Below are positions 48,303 through 58,692 of a stretch of DNA of 64,000 nt, piece by piece. The notes below the pieces were generated by a model, which was not told the origin of the DNA, made no database searches, and saw only the letters and a list, made by a program, of their open reading frames with translations. Within the stretch, counting starts at the first letter, position 1, and each line of letters opens with the position of its first letter. The stretch covers positions 1 to 64,000 of the forward strand of contig JAPDLS010000002.1 of the NCBI GenBank assembly GCA_025920425.1. The letters are read 5' to 3'. This stretch comes from Candidatus Haiyanarchaeum thermophilum. GTDB taxonomy: Archaea; Nanobdellota; Nanobdellia; JAPDLS01; Haiyanarchaeaceae. The position numbers and the translations under genes are program-made.

Positions 48303-50314
48303 TTAGGATCCCCAACCATTATTTTAATTCCTTCCCAGTCTACATAGGAGCATGGACTCGGCCCGCTCCTTATGCTTACCACTACCTTTCGACCCATCTT
48401 CTCCACTTGAAGAGAGTAATAATCAAATCTAGACTGATAATATGCTCTTTTCTCGATAGCTAGATTATAATTAAAGGCGGAGTGTAATCCGCTCAGGATA
48501 GCATTAGCTAATCTATCGAACCCTCCTGCCAATCCATTTTGAATAGCATTTATCACATCACTGAGCACAGGGATGTTAAAGTTACTACCAGTAATTCCAG
48601 CTACTGCTCCGATCATCTCCGCCATTGGAAATTCAAACTTTACTTGGGATTCCAATTTGAAGGGCCACATGTCCCAATACTCATCCCCCCTCCTTTCTGA
48701 GGGGCCAGAGTAATTGGTTTGAATGAAGAAATTTCCAAGCTCGAAATCACAATTTGTAGAAGATCCGAGATACTTCAAATCAATACAACTAGTTAAAAAC
48801 TCTCCAACTCTTCTACCATCCTCTGTCCTAACGATCCTAGCCTCACAAAGCATAGAGCCATTACCTATTAATCCTCTACTAGGAGGAAGATAAATCGTAA
48901 GATCTCTCGTAGCCCCATCTATACAACTTCTTAGCATAGCCTCTACAATACTTTCTGTGGCATTTGGATAGAACTTTTCATTTTCGGAGCAAAGCGTATC
49001 ATACAATGCTTTATTCTTATTGAACTGCATCGTCCCAGTATAACTTTCTATTAAGAATTCGCCATATCCATTCTTATATTCTCCCCAAGTAACGTCTTCA
49101 TTAGTCATGAATTTGTAAATAATACAGAAATCACTACCATCTAGGGAGATTAGCCTATCTGAAGTGTAATTTAACCCCCACGTGGTAGATTGTACGTAAA
49201 GAGCTCCTACTTTTCCCAAATATCTACTGTAAAACTGTTTAGAGAGTAAGCTATCCCATCTAATTACCATCCCAAATATCCCTACTACGAAGAGATCGGT
49301 GAACCAATTCCCAAATCTGCATGAGGAATATCGAAGCATCGCTCTCTTCCAGGAAGCCCTCCTCGCAGAGTCTTTCAACAGTCTTAACTTCCCTCTAAAT
49401 CCACTGTAATAAGCGAAGATATCATCCTCCAAGGCTGAAATGATGCGCTCCTTCATATAGGAGGGATTGAAATAATAGCCAGGAATTCGGATCCCAGCCA
49501 TACTCTTATATCTCATTGAAAGAAAATCGTCTAGTACTTCATAGCATTGAGAGGGTTTTCCACTCTTCATAGAATTAATTGCAAAATCCAACACTCTCGA
49601 GGCCTCACCTTCAGTTAATCCTATCTCATTTATTAAAATTTGCTTGATCTCTCCTGAAGTAAACCCATATGCTTTGTAAAGCGCATACTCCATGCTATAC
49701 TTCTTCCCAATGTAAGGGATCTTTGACATGAATGAATAGTACTTCATCCTTATCCTATGCCACAACTTCTGTAATTTCTCTAATAGCCAAGTTTTGATCC
49801 TGTGGAACAAGCTTTTTACAGCCCTTGCAGCCCTTGTGATAGCACCCCCAACTCTAGCTAATGTAGTTGATCTACTAGCAGCACCTTTAAGTAGATTAAC
49901 GACTTTATCACTGACACTTCCTCCCACTTTCTTAATCACGTTCCAGACAGTCTGAAAAGAAGGATGGATGGAGATGAAAATACAAGCAGTCATTGGCAAA
50001 GTTGTGATTTCTACAGAAGTGGTATGGGAAGTAGCTATACCAATTTCATCTATTGCCAATCCATCTACACATGCATATTTTCCTAAGGTTTGATTCCATC
50101 TACATAAATTCGTTCCGGAGAAGTTTACCACCACCTTCTCTGGCAGAGCATACATGCTTGATAAAATGGCCTCCATTTCGTTGGCGAATAATACAAGAGG
50201 CAACCCCTTCTCCAAATAGAATGCTCCTACGAACTCAGTAAAGTATAGGGAAAGAATGAAGAAGATAGCACAGACGATGAGTACCGCAATTGCGGCTGGA
50301 ATCTCCTCAGCCAT
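48290..50314 (-). CDS. Membrane-anchored large protein of the pilus-like locus (674 aa)
   Basis: N-terminal TM AAIAVLIVCAIFFILSLYF; no family recognised. Confidence 0.5.
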   Translation of the reverse strand: MAEEIPAAIAVLIVCAIFFILSLYFTEFVGAFYLEKGLPLVLFANEMEAILSSMYALPEKVVVNFSGTNLCRWNQTLGKYACVDGLAIDEIGIATSHTTSVEITTLPMTACIFISIHPSFQTVWNVIKKVGGSVSDKVVNLLKGAASRSTTLARVGGAITRAARAVKSLFHRIKTWLLEKLQKLWHRIRMKYYSFMSKIPYIGKKYSMEYALYKAYGFTSGEIKQILINEIGLTEGEASRVLDFAINSMKSGKPSQCYEVLDDFLSMRYKSMAGIRIPGYYFNPSYMKERIISALEDDIFAYYSGFRGKLRLLKDSARRASWKRAMLRYSSCRFGNWFTDLFVVGIFGMVIRWDSLLSKQFYSRYLGKVGALYVQSTTWGLNYTSDRLISLDGSDFCIIYKFMTNEDVTWGEYKNGYGEFLIESYTGTMQFNKNKALYDTLCSENEKFYPNATESIVEAMLRSCIDGATRDLTIYLPPSRGLIGNGSMLCEARIVRTEDGRRVGEFLTSCIDLKYLGSSTNCDFELGNFFIQTNYSGPSERRGDEYWDMWPFKLESQVKFEFPMAEMIGAVAGITGSNFNIPVLSDVINAIQNGLAGGFDRLANAILSGLHSAFNYNLAIEKRAYYQSRFDYYSLQVEKMGRKVVVSIRSGPSPCSYVDWEGIKIMVGDPKCQR

Positions 50315-50354
50315 TCTTTAAGTTAAGTTGTCCCTAACTTTTAAATTATTTGGT

Positions 50355-51008
50355 TTAGTGACTTATGTAAAGTATGGGTACTACGTATTTCCCAAAGTTT
50401 TCTAGCTCCAAGTAATGAATGGGCAAACCTTTGGTGGTGGCGAGAGCACTCAGACCATATCCATTCTTGTCTCCAATATAAATATCAAAGCATCCTATAG
50501 GTTTACAGAGGACAGATTTTATTTCCAAAATTTTGCTACTAATTGAGACGCAGTTCTGGGAAAGTTTAATCTTAACAGCTTGAGTGGAATTCTCATCCAA
50601 ATAGTTTTCTCCATCATGGTATAAGGAAAGCAGAGCAGCAGAGCTAGAGAACTCAACTAAGCATATCCCAAATATATCCTTAAAACCTAAAAATTCTTGC
50701 ATATTGACTTCAGAGAATTTTTGTTTATGTGAAATGAAGCTTGAATATAAGGAGTTATTGCAGTTGTCATCCTTATAGATTTGTACGATTGCATAGTTTG
50801 CTGGAAGGAAAAAATTACTCATCCCCTTTGTGCTTCCTGCAGATCTACAAACTATGTTGAGATGGTAGCTTAGATCATTGAAGATGGCAACTATTTGCTT
50901 TTGAAAGATGCTGAAATAAATTACCACAGCGATCACTACTACTACCAAGATTACAAGTCCTAGGATAAGGAGATTATATAACCATTTAAGTGTCTCTTTC
51001 TCAGCCAT
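50355..51008 (-). CDS. Single-TM protein of the pilus-like locus
   Basis: LYNLLILGLVILVVVVIAVVIYF. Confidence 0.5.
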   Translation of the reverse strand: MAEKETLKWLYNLLILGLVILVVVVIAVVIYFSIFQKQIVAIFNDLSYHLNIVCRSAGSTKGMSNFFLPANYAIVQIYKDDNCNNSLYSSFISHKQKFSEVNMQEFLGFKDIFGICLVEFSSSAALLSLYHDGENYLDENSTQAVKIKLSQNCVSISSKILEIKSVLCKPIGCFDIYIGDKNGYGLSALATTKGLPIHYLELENFGKYVVPILYISH

Positions 51009-51009
51009 A

Positions 51010-51873
51010 TTACGCCGGGACGATAACCCTTGTCAATATGAATGCCATATTTTGGTCTATATCAGCAAATTTTTCCAGTCTCTGGGCAAATATCTTAAAA
51101 GATGTACTTTCATTGGTATGGACCCAAAGGATAGCATTTCTGGAACAGTTGGTTAGAAAACATTCTTCATCGTCTAGGGCGAAGTAATTTTGAAGTTCCA
51201 TATCTTCTTCAGTATGCACAGGAAGCTTCACGCATTTCATCCTTATTATATAATCTGCAGCTGAATAGCTTTTAAGTGATCCATCTATTATCTTTTGAGT
51301 ACCATTAAAGAAATCCTCGCACAAAATAGCAAGGAAGCTTTGAACTTCACCCCTATCTCCAAAATTTCCGTAGGCTATGTAAGAGTAAAACCGTGGGGTA
51401 AACTCAGTTTCGATCCAACTAGGAATTGCTGAACTCCAGTTTACATAGCAGAAGGGAGGAAACCAAATTACCCCTAATATAGGAAGCCATCTAACCCTTG
51501 GCTCACAAATCTCTTTAAATTTGACCATGCATAGGCAGAAAGATTCGTTACATGAGAATGGAGGTTCAGTGGTGAGGAATTTTCCCTTTATGAAGAGTTC
51601 TTCTAAATGAGGCATACATCTTTCAGAATCTCCAAAGATCTGAATGAGGAAATAATCCTGGGGAAAACTCATCACTTCTCCAAATACTACATGATTTGCT
51701 CTATTTACTTCCCTCATAGCCAACTCCAGCTTATCTATTTGCCCAATATATACATCTAAGGAGAAACCTGCTAGGTAGGGCAAGATGAAAGTGCCTATCA
51801 CATAGAAGATTGCGAAGAGCACAACTACTACCACTGCTATGATCTTCATGAGCTGTGTGGACGTAATTCCCAT
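51010..51873 (-). CDS. Single-TM Cys-containing protein of the pilus-like locus
   Basis: MKIIAVVVVVLFAIFYVIGTFILPYLAGF. Confidence 0.5.
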   Translation of the reverse strand: MGITSTQLMKIIAVVVVVLFAIFYVIGTFILPYLAGFSLDVYIGQIDKLELAMREVNRANHVVFGEVMSFPQDYFLIQIFGDSERCMPHLEELFIKGKFLTTEPPFSCNESFCLCMVKFKEICEPRVRWLPILGVIWFPPFCYVNWSSAIPSWIETEFTPRFYSYIAYGNFGDRGEVQSFLAILCEDFFNGTQKIIDGSLKSYSAADYIIRMKCVKLPVHTEEDMELQNYFALDDEECFLTNCSRNAILWVHTNESTSFKIFAQRLEKFADIDQNMAFILTRVIVPA

Positions 51874-52026
51874 TTACAATCCCTTTATCCCGGTTAAGTT
51901 CCTGAGAATTTCAGCTATTCTATGGAAACCCCCAGTTGCAATTGCAACGAGGAACAGTATAAGGACCAGGGCAATTATAATAACTATGATGCTTCTTATC
52001 CCAAGTTTAATAGCCCCTTCTACCAT
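51874..52026 (-). CDS. Single-TM microprotein (50 aa), absent from ORF track
   Basis: MVEGAIKLGIRSIIVIIALVLILFLVAIATGGFHRIAEILRNLTGIKGL*; fits exactly between neighbours. Confidence 0.6.
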   Translation of the reverse strand: MVEGAIKLGIRSIIVIIIALVLILFLVAIATGGFHRIAEILRNLTGIKGL

Positions 52027-52235
52027 GGCCAAAACTTGGTTACATTAATTCCAATACTTGCTAGGAAATCAGTTATGCTTTTTCCAGGATTAATTACTCC
52101 AGTCATCGTTAGAATAATGAGGATGAGTAGCAAGAGAACTGCAATTATTAGGATGATTATGGTTTCAGTTCCCAACTGAATAGCTGCTTTCATAGGAAGT
52201 TTGGGGAATTTATTCATTAAATATGTTTCTAGCAT
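52020..52235 (-). CDS. Single-TM microprotein (71 aa)
   Basis: TIIILIIAVLLLLILIILTMTGVINPGKSITDFL. Confidence 0.55.
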   Translation of the reverse strand: MLETYLMNKFPKLPMKAAIQLGTETIIILIIAVLLLLILIILTMTGVINPGKSITDFLASIGINVTKFWPW

Positions 52236-52609
52236 TTACATGTGGTGCTATTGAGGGAGTAACGATTTCCATCAGAGCCCAAGATTTCACAAGTTACTTT
52301 TACTACATCCCCATTTTCAGTATAACAATGATCTTCAGCCACTCCATTAAATGGTCTAGAATCATAAGCAGCAGTGCAAAAAAGGGGACAGGAATTACTG
52401 ATTGGATGATAACTTCCATTGGCTTGGATGCAGTAAGTTTCACACATCTGCACAAAGGCATCTAACTCTTCAGACTTTCCTGGAGTAATTAACTTGAAGA
52501 TTTGGGCCAGTGGATTGATTTTAAATACAAAAACTAGAATAAGAAGAAGGATGATCAGCGCTAATATTACCAGGGCTATGGAAGCCAGTGGCAATTCTTG
52601 GGCAAGCAT
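52229..52609 (-). CDS. Pilin-like Cys-rich protein
   Basis: LPLASIALVILALIILLLILVFVF then CETYC...CTAAYDS...CKC. Confidence 0.6.
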   Translation of the reverse strand: MLAQELPLASIALVILALIILLLILVFVFKINPLAQIFKLITPGKSEELDAFVQMCETYCIQANGSYHPISNSCPLFCTAAYDSRPFNGVAEDHCYTENGDVVKVTCEILGSDGNRYSLNSTTCKC

Positions 52610-52618
52610 TTACTATTT

Positions 52619-53113
52619 TTATGCACAATTACAGTTTAGTTCACTTGGATTTTCGCAGCATACTTCCCAGTTAGTAGGATTGCATACTTTGCCAGTTCCC
52701 CTTAGTCTAAAGCTGCATTTCAGCTTTACCTTTTCCGGAGCATTTGTACTACTAAACGTACCACCAAAGTCCCCAGCGATAGGTGCTACACAATTACCAG
52801 CCTGTTCTCCTTGCTCGAAACACCTATCTTTAGTTACGCAAGTTGATGGGTCATACACTTGAAGTTCCTTAGTGCACCAGTCAGAGTACTTTAGGTTGGC
52901 CAAAGTTCCAGGCTCATACCTGTCATCTAGAGCTTTACAATACTGGTCCGTGCACAGACTTGTAAACTGTTCTATTGATGTAGGTGCAGGTGAGAGGATA
53001 GAAGTTATTAAGCTTCTAAATCCCGGCACGAATACTGCAGCTAGAATTACTAGCACCAAGAGGGCAAGGATTGCCAATACGATGGTATTAATCGGAAGGC
53101 CTTGAGCCTTCAT
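52619..53113 (-). CDS. Archaeal pilin-like Cys-rich protein
   Basis: MKAQGLPINTIVLAILALLVLVILAAVF, a typical archaeal pilin-like N-terminus, then a Cys-rich ectodomain. Confidence 0.65.
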   Translation of the reverse strand: MKAQGLPINTIVLAILALLVLVILAAVFVPGFRSLITSILSPAPTSIEQFTSLCTDQYCKALDDRYEPGTLANLKYSDWCTKELQVYDPSTCVTKDRCFEQGEQAGNCVAPIAGDFGGTFSSTNAPEKVKLKCSFRLRGTGKVCNPTNWEVCCENPSELNCNCA

Positions 53114-53165
53114 AGCATCACCACATTTTTTGCTAGGTTCTCAACCATTAAAAACATTTCGTTTT

Positions 53166-53318
53166 TCATGGGAGTCTGGCTAAATTCCTAAGGGAGGACA
53201 GAATTCCTGAGAAGAATTCTATGATGAGCTCCCTAACCTTGGGATGGAAGATGAAGAGGGCCAGGATTCCAATTAAGATGAGCAATACAATTAATTTGAA
53301 TATCCCACCTTTTTTCAT
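53166..53318 (-). CDS. Single-TM microprotein (50 aa), absent from ORF track
   Basis: MKKGGIFKLIVLLILIGILALFIFHPKVRELIIEFFSGILSSLRNLARLP*. Confidence 0.55.
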   Translation of the reverse strand: MKKGGIFKLIVLLILIGILALFIFHPKVRELIIEFFSGILSSLRNLARLP

Positions 53319-53515
53319 TTGATAGGAATTACGGAACGAATAGAATCTACTACTTTATTGATCAAGTCCAAAATTGGTTTAGGCCCGAAGAATAGGAAGT
53401 AGAATAACAGGATAATGATAACTAAGATGATGGCAACTATTTCCTTGGTTACGAGTTCTACTCCCTTCCTATTTAAATGGCCATAAAAAGGAGATCGCCC
53501 CCCACATCTTGTCAA
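53315..53515 (-). CDS. Single-TM microprotein, start uncertain
   Basis: KEIVAIILVIIILLFYFLFFGPKPILDLINKVVDSIRSVIPIK; TTG start overlaps the upstream gene. Confidence 0.45.
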   Translation of the reverse strand: MTRCGGRSPFYGHLNRKGVELVTKEIVAIILVIIILLFYFLFFGPKPILDLINKVVDSIRSVIPIK

Positions 53516-53627
53516 TTAGCTCCCCTCCTATTCCCTTCATCTTAGCGATGATAAGTAATCCAATTACTAATAAGAGAACAGCCAAGATTATAGCCAGTAC
53601 ATGCCAAGAGACACCTTTCCTCATCAT
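53469..53627 (-). CDS. Single-TM microprotein (52 aa), absent from ORF track
   Basis: MMRKGVSWHVLAIILAVLLLVIGLLIIAKMKGIGGELIDKMWGAISFLWPFK*. Confidence 0.55.
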   Translation of the reverse strand: MMRKGVSWHVLAIILAVLLLVIGLLIIAKMKGIGGELIDKMWGAISFLWPFK

Positions 53628-55042
53628 TTTTCCCTTTGTACTACACAAATTAAAACTTTATCATCACAGAGAGGGAGATCTGAAGGGTAGAAATTAGAAG
53701 TGAGGCAAGAGAGGCAATCAGCAGCACTCCATGGAGATCCCATCAAATACCAGCTTCCAAACAGCTTGAGTCTCGAAGTCCAAGTATAAACCTTAGGAAG
53801 GAAGAGAACGTTGAGACCACCAGTGAGTACAGAAGAAGCACAAGTCTTATAACATATTCCACAGGAATCCTTGAAAGTAGTTATGGCGCATTCAGGAGGC
53901 AAATATCTTACCGTAGGAGCCTTTCTAGATGTGGAGAAAGAATCTAGGTAGAAGATGAAAGCATCCACCTTTCCCGAGATATTTGTATCGTCCTCATAAT
54001 CCACCAAAGCTTTAGAAGTAAAATTGCCGATGGAGAAGATCAATGAACCATTTAACTCTTGGAACATAGAGATATTTACGTAACAACTCTCATTCACCAC
54101 CACATCGAAGATGAGACACTCATTGGGAATCATATAAAGTTTCTTGTCATCAGCTTGCTTGAAACAGTAAGTACAATGGCCCTCAGCATACACATCAGAT
54201 GGCCATATCAACGCACGTCTTTGGGAGGGATTAGAAGCATTTCTACATTCATGAATGCTTGCATCATAGTAAAAGCCAGGATCGCAATGAGCGAGGCCAG
54301 CATTATAGAGAAAGTCCATACATTCCTCTCTACTTTTCCTTTCCTTCACCAAACTAAATCCTTGGGAGCAAGGAGTATATCCTTCTAATTTAGAGCAATT
54401 CAATGGATTGCCTATCCACTGAGCGCACTTAGTAGGATCTTCTGGATAACAGTAAAAGCCAGGATTGCATGGATTAGCACAGATTCTACAATCCGCCTGC
54501 TTCCTTATAACTTTGCTAGAGAGATATTTTACTATCTCTTGCACGCTAACATTTTCCTTGATTTCAGAATGAATTACTGCACAAATTGCAGGATTGTCCT
54601 CGAACCAAAGCACATTCCATTGATTACTCCCAAATTTCTTCCAACATGAATAGATTTCACTTCCAATCCTATCTAGGAATTCTGAATAAGTGGCTACTTG
54701 ATAGTCTCGATAGGCACATCCTACGAGAGGTGTAGTGAAAGGAGGAAGCCTAGTAGGAATTCCAAACAAAGAGAATATTCCAGTGACTATTGAGCCAAAT
54801 CCCCTCTCAATTCCTAAGAGGATATCTGAGACGCAGAGAATTTCGATACCAGTGTATGGAATTTGGAGACAGGCAGTCTGATACCAATTTCTAATACTAG
54901 CACTACTGCTGCAAAAAGCATCATTACTGAAGCCTACGAAGAAGAGAGTGAGGAAGAACGCGAAGAGGAGGAAACTTATAATCACGATAATTATTAGTAA
55001 ATAATTTCCAATCTTCTCAGCAAATCTCGAACTTTCCTCCAT
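53624..55042 (-). CDS. Membrane-anchored Cys-rich protein of the pilus-like locus
   Basis: TM LLIIIVIISFLLFAFFLTLFF; many Cys (CRICANPCNPGFYCYPEDPTKC). Confidence 0.6.
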   Translation of the reverse strand: MEESSRFAEKIGNYLLIIIVIISFLLFAFFLTLFFVGFSNDAFCSSSASIRNWYQTACLQIPYTGIEILCVSDILLGIERGFGSIVTGIFSLFGIPTRLPPFTTPLVGCAYRDYQVATYSEFLDRIGSEIYSCWKKFGSNQWNVLWFEDNPAICAVIHSEIKENVSVQEIVKYLSSKVIRKQADCRICANPCNPGFYCYPEDPTKCAQWIGNPLNCSKLEGYTPCSQGFSLVKERKSREECMDFLYNAGLAHCDPGFYYDASIHECRNASNPSQRRALIWPSDVYAEGHCTYCFKQADDKKLYMIPNECLIFDVVVNESCYVNISMFQELNGSLIFSIGNFTSKALVDYEDDTNISGKVDAFIFYLDSFSTSRKAPTVRYLPPECAITTFKDSCGICYKTCASSVLTGGLNVLFLPKVYTWTSRLKLFGSWYLMGSPWSAADCLSCLTSNFYPSDLPLCDDKVLICVVQREK

Positions 55043-55043
55043 C

Positions 55044-56051
55044 TTATCTCACACACACGACAATTTTATCATTACAACATGCCATCGCTCTGGTAAGATA
55101 TCCGCAGCCAGTCCTATGATATTTACATATTTCATTCACCTGCTGAGGAGCATATTCACATGGCCAAGTAAAACTGCACCATTTGACTAACTGAATATCT
55201 ATAAGGCTCTTTTTTGGACATTTAAAGAGGAGATCTTTGATTGGTGAGGGCTCTGGATAAAACCACCCTCCAGTTAGTCCACATATTGGAGGAAGCTTTA
55301 AGAACCATTCATAAATTTCATTTTCTTTCATATAGGCATTCAAGGGAGGCAAATCTTGATAGTAGTGTCTGATCTCAGCCTCCATTCTAGTATCATTAGC
55401 TATACAGCAGAGGGCTTGATCTGTAAGGCATGGGAGCTTTATATCTGCTATCAATATATTCATCTCAGCGAATGATTTCCAATCTAGATAATAAATTTCG
55501 ATGAGCCCACTACTTGGAAAATATTCATTTACCACATCGTAAAACTCAGCCTTCCCATTAGAGCCTGGTTTTACGATTATGGTACTTAACTTACTAGAAT
55601 TTATCTCAGCTGAAAAGCTTCGGTTGATATACTGAATTATTTCAAGAATTCTGAAAGACGAATTCGAGCTACTATTATAGTAAAGAAAGAAACAGGGATG
55701 AAGATATGATCCCTCCTCATGAAGCCAATCTACTCTTCCACTCCCAAATGTAGAGAAACATTGCCTTACATGATAATATAATTGCTTACCAAACTCAGCT
55801 TCATCTTGAAACTTGAGCTCAGTACTCTTGGGATTGCAGCTATCCCTAATCCTCACTGAGAACATGAATCCCAAAATTCTAAGTGGAAAAACTTGTGAAG
55901 TAATTGTCTTCATGAAGATCGCCTGTCCACAACTTCCACTGAAGCCCAATGCATTACTTATAGTTCCAATCCATGGGAGGAGAAAGAAGACAAGCACAAT
56001 TAATGCTACTACGCATATTAAGGCTATTATTTCCCAAGCTAATGCCTTCAC
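55044..56051 (-). CDS. Membrane-anchored Cys-rich protein of the pilus-like locus
   Basis: MKALAWEIIALICVVALIVLVFFLLPW; C-terminal Cys cluster. Confidence 0.55.
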   Translation of the reverse strand: MKALAWEIIALICVVALIVLVFFLLPWIGTISNALGFSGSCGQAIFMKTITSQVFPLRILGFMFSVRIRDSCNPKSTELKFQDEAEFGKQLYYHVRQCFSTFGSGRVDWLHEEGSYLHPCFFLYYNSSSNSSFRILEIIQYINRSFSAEINSSKLSTIIVKPGSNGKAEFYDVVNEYFPSSGLIEIYYLDWKSFAEMNILIADIKLPCLTDQALCCIANDTRMEAEIRHYYQDLPPLNAYMKENEIYEWFLKLPPICGLTGGWFYPEPSPIKDLLFKCPKKSLIDIQLVKWCSFTWPCEYAPQQVNEICKYHRTGCGYLTRAMACCNDKIVVCVR

Positions 56052-56086
56052 TCCCTTAAAAAGAAAACCTATTGATAAAAAATTTT

Positions 56087-56206
56087 CTACCTGTGAGGGA
56101 AAGTAAAATTTGAGACTAACCTGTAGAAGAGATTTCCAAAGAGGAAGAGGAGTAAGATGATAACTGCAATAATCAAGATCCAGCCCACAATTCTTTTAGC
56201 TATCAT
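56087..56206 (-). CDS. Single-TM microprotein (39 aa), absent from ORF track
   Basis: MIAKRIVGWILIIAVIILLLFLFGNLFYRLVSNFTFPHR*. Confidence 0.4.
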   Translation of the reverse strand: MIAKRIVGWILIIAVIILLLFLFGNLFYRLVSNFTFPHR

Positions 56207-56689
56207 CTACACACAATCCACACAACATCTCCTAGATTCTCCCTCCTCACAAATGGAATTCCAATTGCATGCCTGAACACAAGTTTCATTATTGCAGAGT
56301 ATCTCACTTTCAGCACAATCGAAGTAAGTGAGTGGATTCTTCCTCGATGTGTCATTACAGGCCTTCTCTATCTCCTCATCGCTTGGAAAAACTCCCCTCG
56401 TATTTAAGATATAATTCTTGAAGTTCTCTTCACATACTTCCTTAGCTCGAGCTTCGGAATAGCAACAATCCTCCATAAAGCATGGAACTAATGTACCTTC
56501 CCCTCGATCCTCATAACCTTCCTTCCACATAGTGTACTTATTCTCACAAAGGCAGTTTTTGTTGCATCCCTTTGGCAGAGCTGAAAATCCATAAATAGCT
56601 AGTGTTATCGCTACTAGGAGCACTCCGAAGATCACTCCCCAAATGATTAGCCCCACACTTTCTTCGAACCCCATCCTAAACCCCTGCAA
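56207..56689 (-). CDS. Single-TM Cys-rich protein
   Basis: LIIWGVIFGVLLVAITLAIYG then repeated Cys motifs ending CNWNSICEEGESRRCCVDCV. Confidence 0.55.
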   Translation of the reverse strand: MQGFRMGFEESVGLIIWGVIFGVLLVAITLAIYGFSALPKGCNKNCLCENKYTMWKEGYEDRGEGTLVPCFMEDCCYSEARAKEVCEENFKNYILNTRGVFPSDEEIEKACNDTSRKNPLTYFDCAESEILCNNETCVQACNWNSICEEGESRRCCVDCV

Positions 56690-58691
56690 TTCCCTTCATT
56701 AGCTCAGTAATTCCCAGAGCCATCCTCGCAATCCCACCCAGCAATAATGTGGAGATGAAGGCTAGAAAGATGTAGATTATCATGCTCCTGAACAGAAGTG
56801 ATGCAATGGTAGCATTTCTGTAATTGGCATCTCCTGGCTTTTCTATATTTGCTACAGCATATCCGATAAGTACTGAGATCTGAATGGTATAAAGTCCAAT
56901 TACTGCTTGAAAGACATGCAGCGGAACTGAGCCACTTAACTGAAATATTCCAAGCACCATAGGAGTGAGTGCAGTACCCTCGATTCCTTCCCCAAGCGAC
57001 ATGGTTGAGAGCATAGAGATATGCTCAGAGAGTGAAGCCAGTACAAGGGTAATGAGGGCAGTGAGTCCTACCACAACTGCGCTGATTACCGGAGCTAGAA
57101 ATGTGACCTGAAATCTCATTCCAGAGAGTACTTCATCAAGCACTTCATACGTCCTATTATCTATCCTCTTCAGATTAGACAGATGCCTTGAAAGATAGAT
57201 AAGAGATACTCCTGCATGCTGCAAACTCTTTTTGGATGTCTCAAGCAAGATCTTAGCTGAAGTCTTAATCAGAGGAGAGGGAAAGAAGTTTATAGCTCCA
57301 TACTTCTTATGGAAGATTGCCTCCTCGAAGCTTAAACCCAACCTCCTTATATTTGCAGTCACGGTATGCAGAAAATCTGCAGTATCCGAATATTTCATAA
57401 TCATACCAACTCTTTCTACAGCCTGCTCCTGAGGAAAGCCCTCACTCAGATGGGTTCCAAGCTGGAATATAGCATCAGCTATATCTTTCTCTATATTATA
57501 AACTCTTTTTAATATCTTGAGCTTTTGATAGGAGACTAACTTAGTATAGATATATATGGCAGCAGTGATAGATGCAGTGAAGAGGAGACTCATATATACT
57601 TGGGTTTCTCCAATGATCGATGAGCTTGGACTCAGACAATATTGAACGAATGGTATCATCATTATGGCACCAACGATAATTGCTGGAAGAATAGCAGGTA
57701 TGTTTCTTCCTTTGAAAAGAAAACAATGTTTCTTAGCCACAAATGGATGCTCTTCCACCTTTGGGGCTGGGAAACCACTAGGTCTCTTCTTAAGAGCTCC
57801 TCTGAGCAGATAATATACGAATGCAGGCAATAACCCATTGTAGAAGATGAAAAGATAAATTGGGTCAAATAGCATTTTGGACATAGCCATAACCATCGGA
57901 AACATCACCATTCCAAGGATAGGTAAGATTATTCCTAGCATATAAATTGTATTGAGCGGATTTCTCAATGCACTGGCATATTGTACCATCCTCGTATATG
58001 TTCCCTCGATCATTCGGTTTGCAGCTTCATCTAACAGAGCCAATCTGTTGCTTTCCTCAGTCTGGTAAAGGGAGGAAATAATTAGATAGATGGAATCAGC
58101 AAAATCTGGACTGATTTCCTTCCACAACATTACATAGCTTTCGAGAGCTTCCCTTAGGTCAGCATATTTCCTAGCTTGAGTATCCCAGATAAGTTTCTTC
58201 AGATCATTCCCAATCTCTCCTCCTATGTTTTCAGCAGCAAATTTGACAGCATTTTCCAGATTTGGAATGTGTCTCATATACACAACTAGGTATAAGATGA
58301 GAGAGACCAACTCACTAGAATTTCTGATCATCCTATATTCTAGACTTCTCTGTGGAAAGTTTTTGATCCATATGAATAGGCCTATTCCCACAGGAAGCAA
58401 CAGGATAAAGATAGGAGAGATCAGCATTAAACCAAAGGAGAGAATTGCGGAAGAGATGAGGAGGAGGAAGGCCAGAGAAGCAAAATCTCCTGGTTCCACA
58501 TCGAGCTCCAGCATTTTGATCGCAAGCAGATTAATGGCCCTTTCCTTCTCAGAGATTCTCCACTTGATTATCCTACCCGCAGATCTAGCGACATCTTCAA
58601 AGAATACCTGCAACCTCCCCTTCTTCCTCACTCTTAGCTCCTTATATTCTCTAGTTATAGCTTCGCTTATTTTCTCCAAATCTTTCTCCAT
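56676..58691 (-). CDS. Archaeal type II/IV secretion membrane protein (GspF/TadC/ArlJ-like)
   Basis: Position next to secretion ATPase; two GspF-like halves with TM clusters. Confidence 0.8.
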   Translation of the reverse strand: MEKDLEKISEAITREYKELRVRKKGRLQVFFEDVARSAGRIIKWRISEKERAINLLAIKMLELDVEPGDFASLAFLLLISSAILSFGLMLISPIFILLLPVGIGLFIWIKNFPQRSLEYRMIRNSSELVSLILYLVVYMRHIPNLENAVKFAAENIGGEIGNDLKKLIWDTQARKYADLREALESYVMLWKEISPDFADSIYLIISSLYQTEESNRLALLDEAANRMIEGTYTRMVQYASALRNPLNTIYMLGIILPILGMVMFPMVMAMSKMLFDPIYLFIFYNGLLPAFVYYLLRGALKKRPSGFPAPKVEEHPFVAKKHCFLFKGRNIPAILPAIIVGAIMMIPFVQYCLSPSSSIIGETQVYMSLLFTASITAAIYIYTKLVSYQKLKILKRVYNIEKDIADAIFQLGTHLSEGFPQEQAVERVGMIMKYSDTADFLHTVTANIRRLGLSFEEAIFHKKYGAINFFPSPLIKTSAKILLETSKKSLQHAGVSLIYLSRHLSNLKRIDNRTYEVLDEVLSGMRFQVTFLAPVISAVVVGLTALITLVLASLSEHISMLSTMSLGEGIEGTALTPMVLGIFQLSGSVPLHVFQAVIGLYTIQISVLIGYAVANIEKPGDANYRNATIASLLFRSMIIYIFLAFISTLLLGGIARMALGITELMKGIAGV

Positions 58692-58692
58692 C

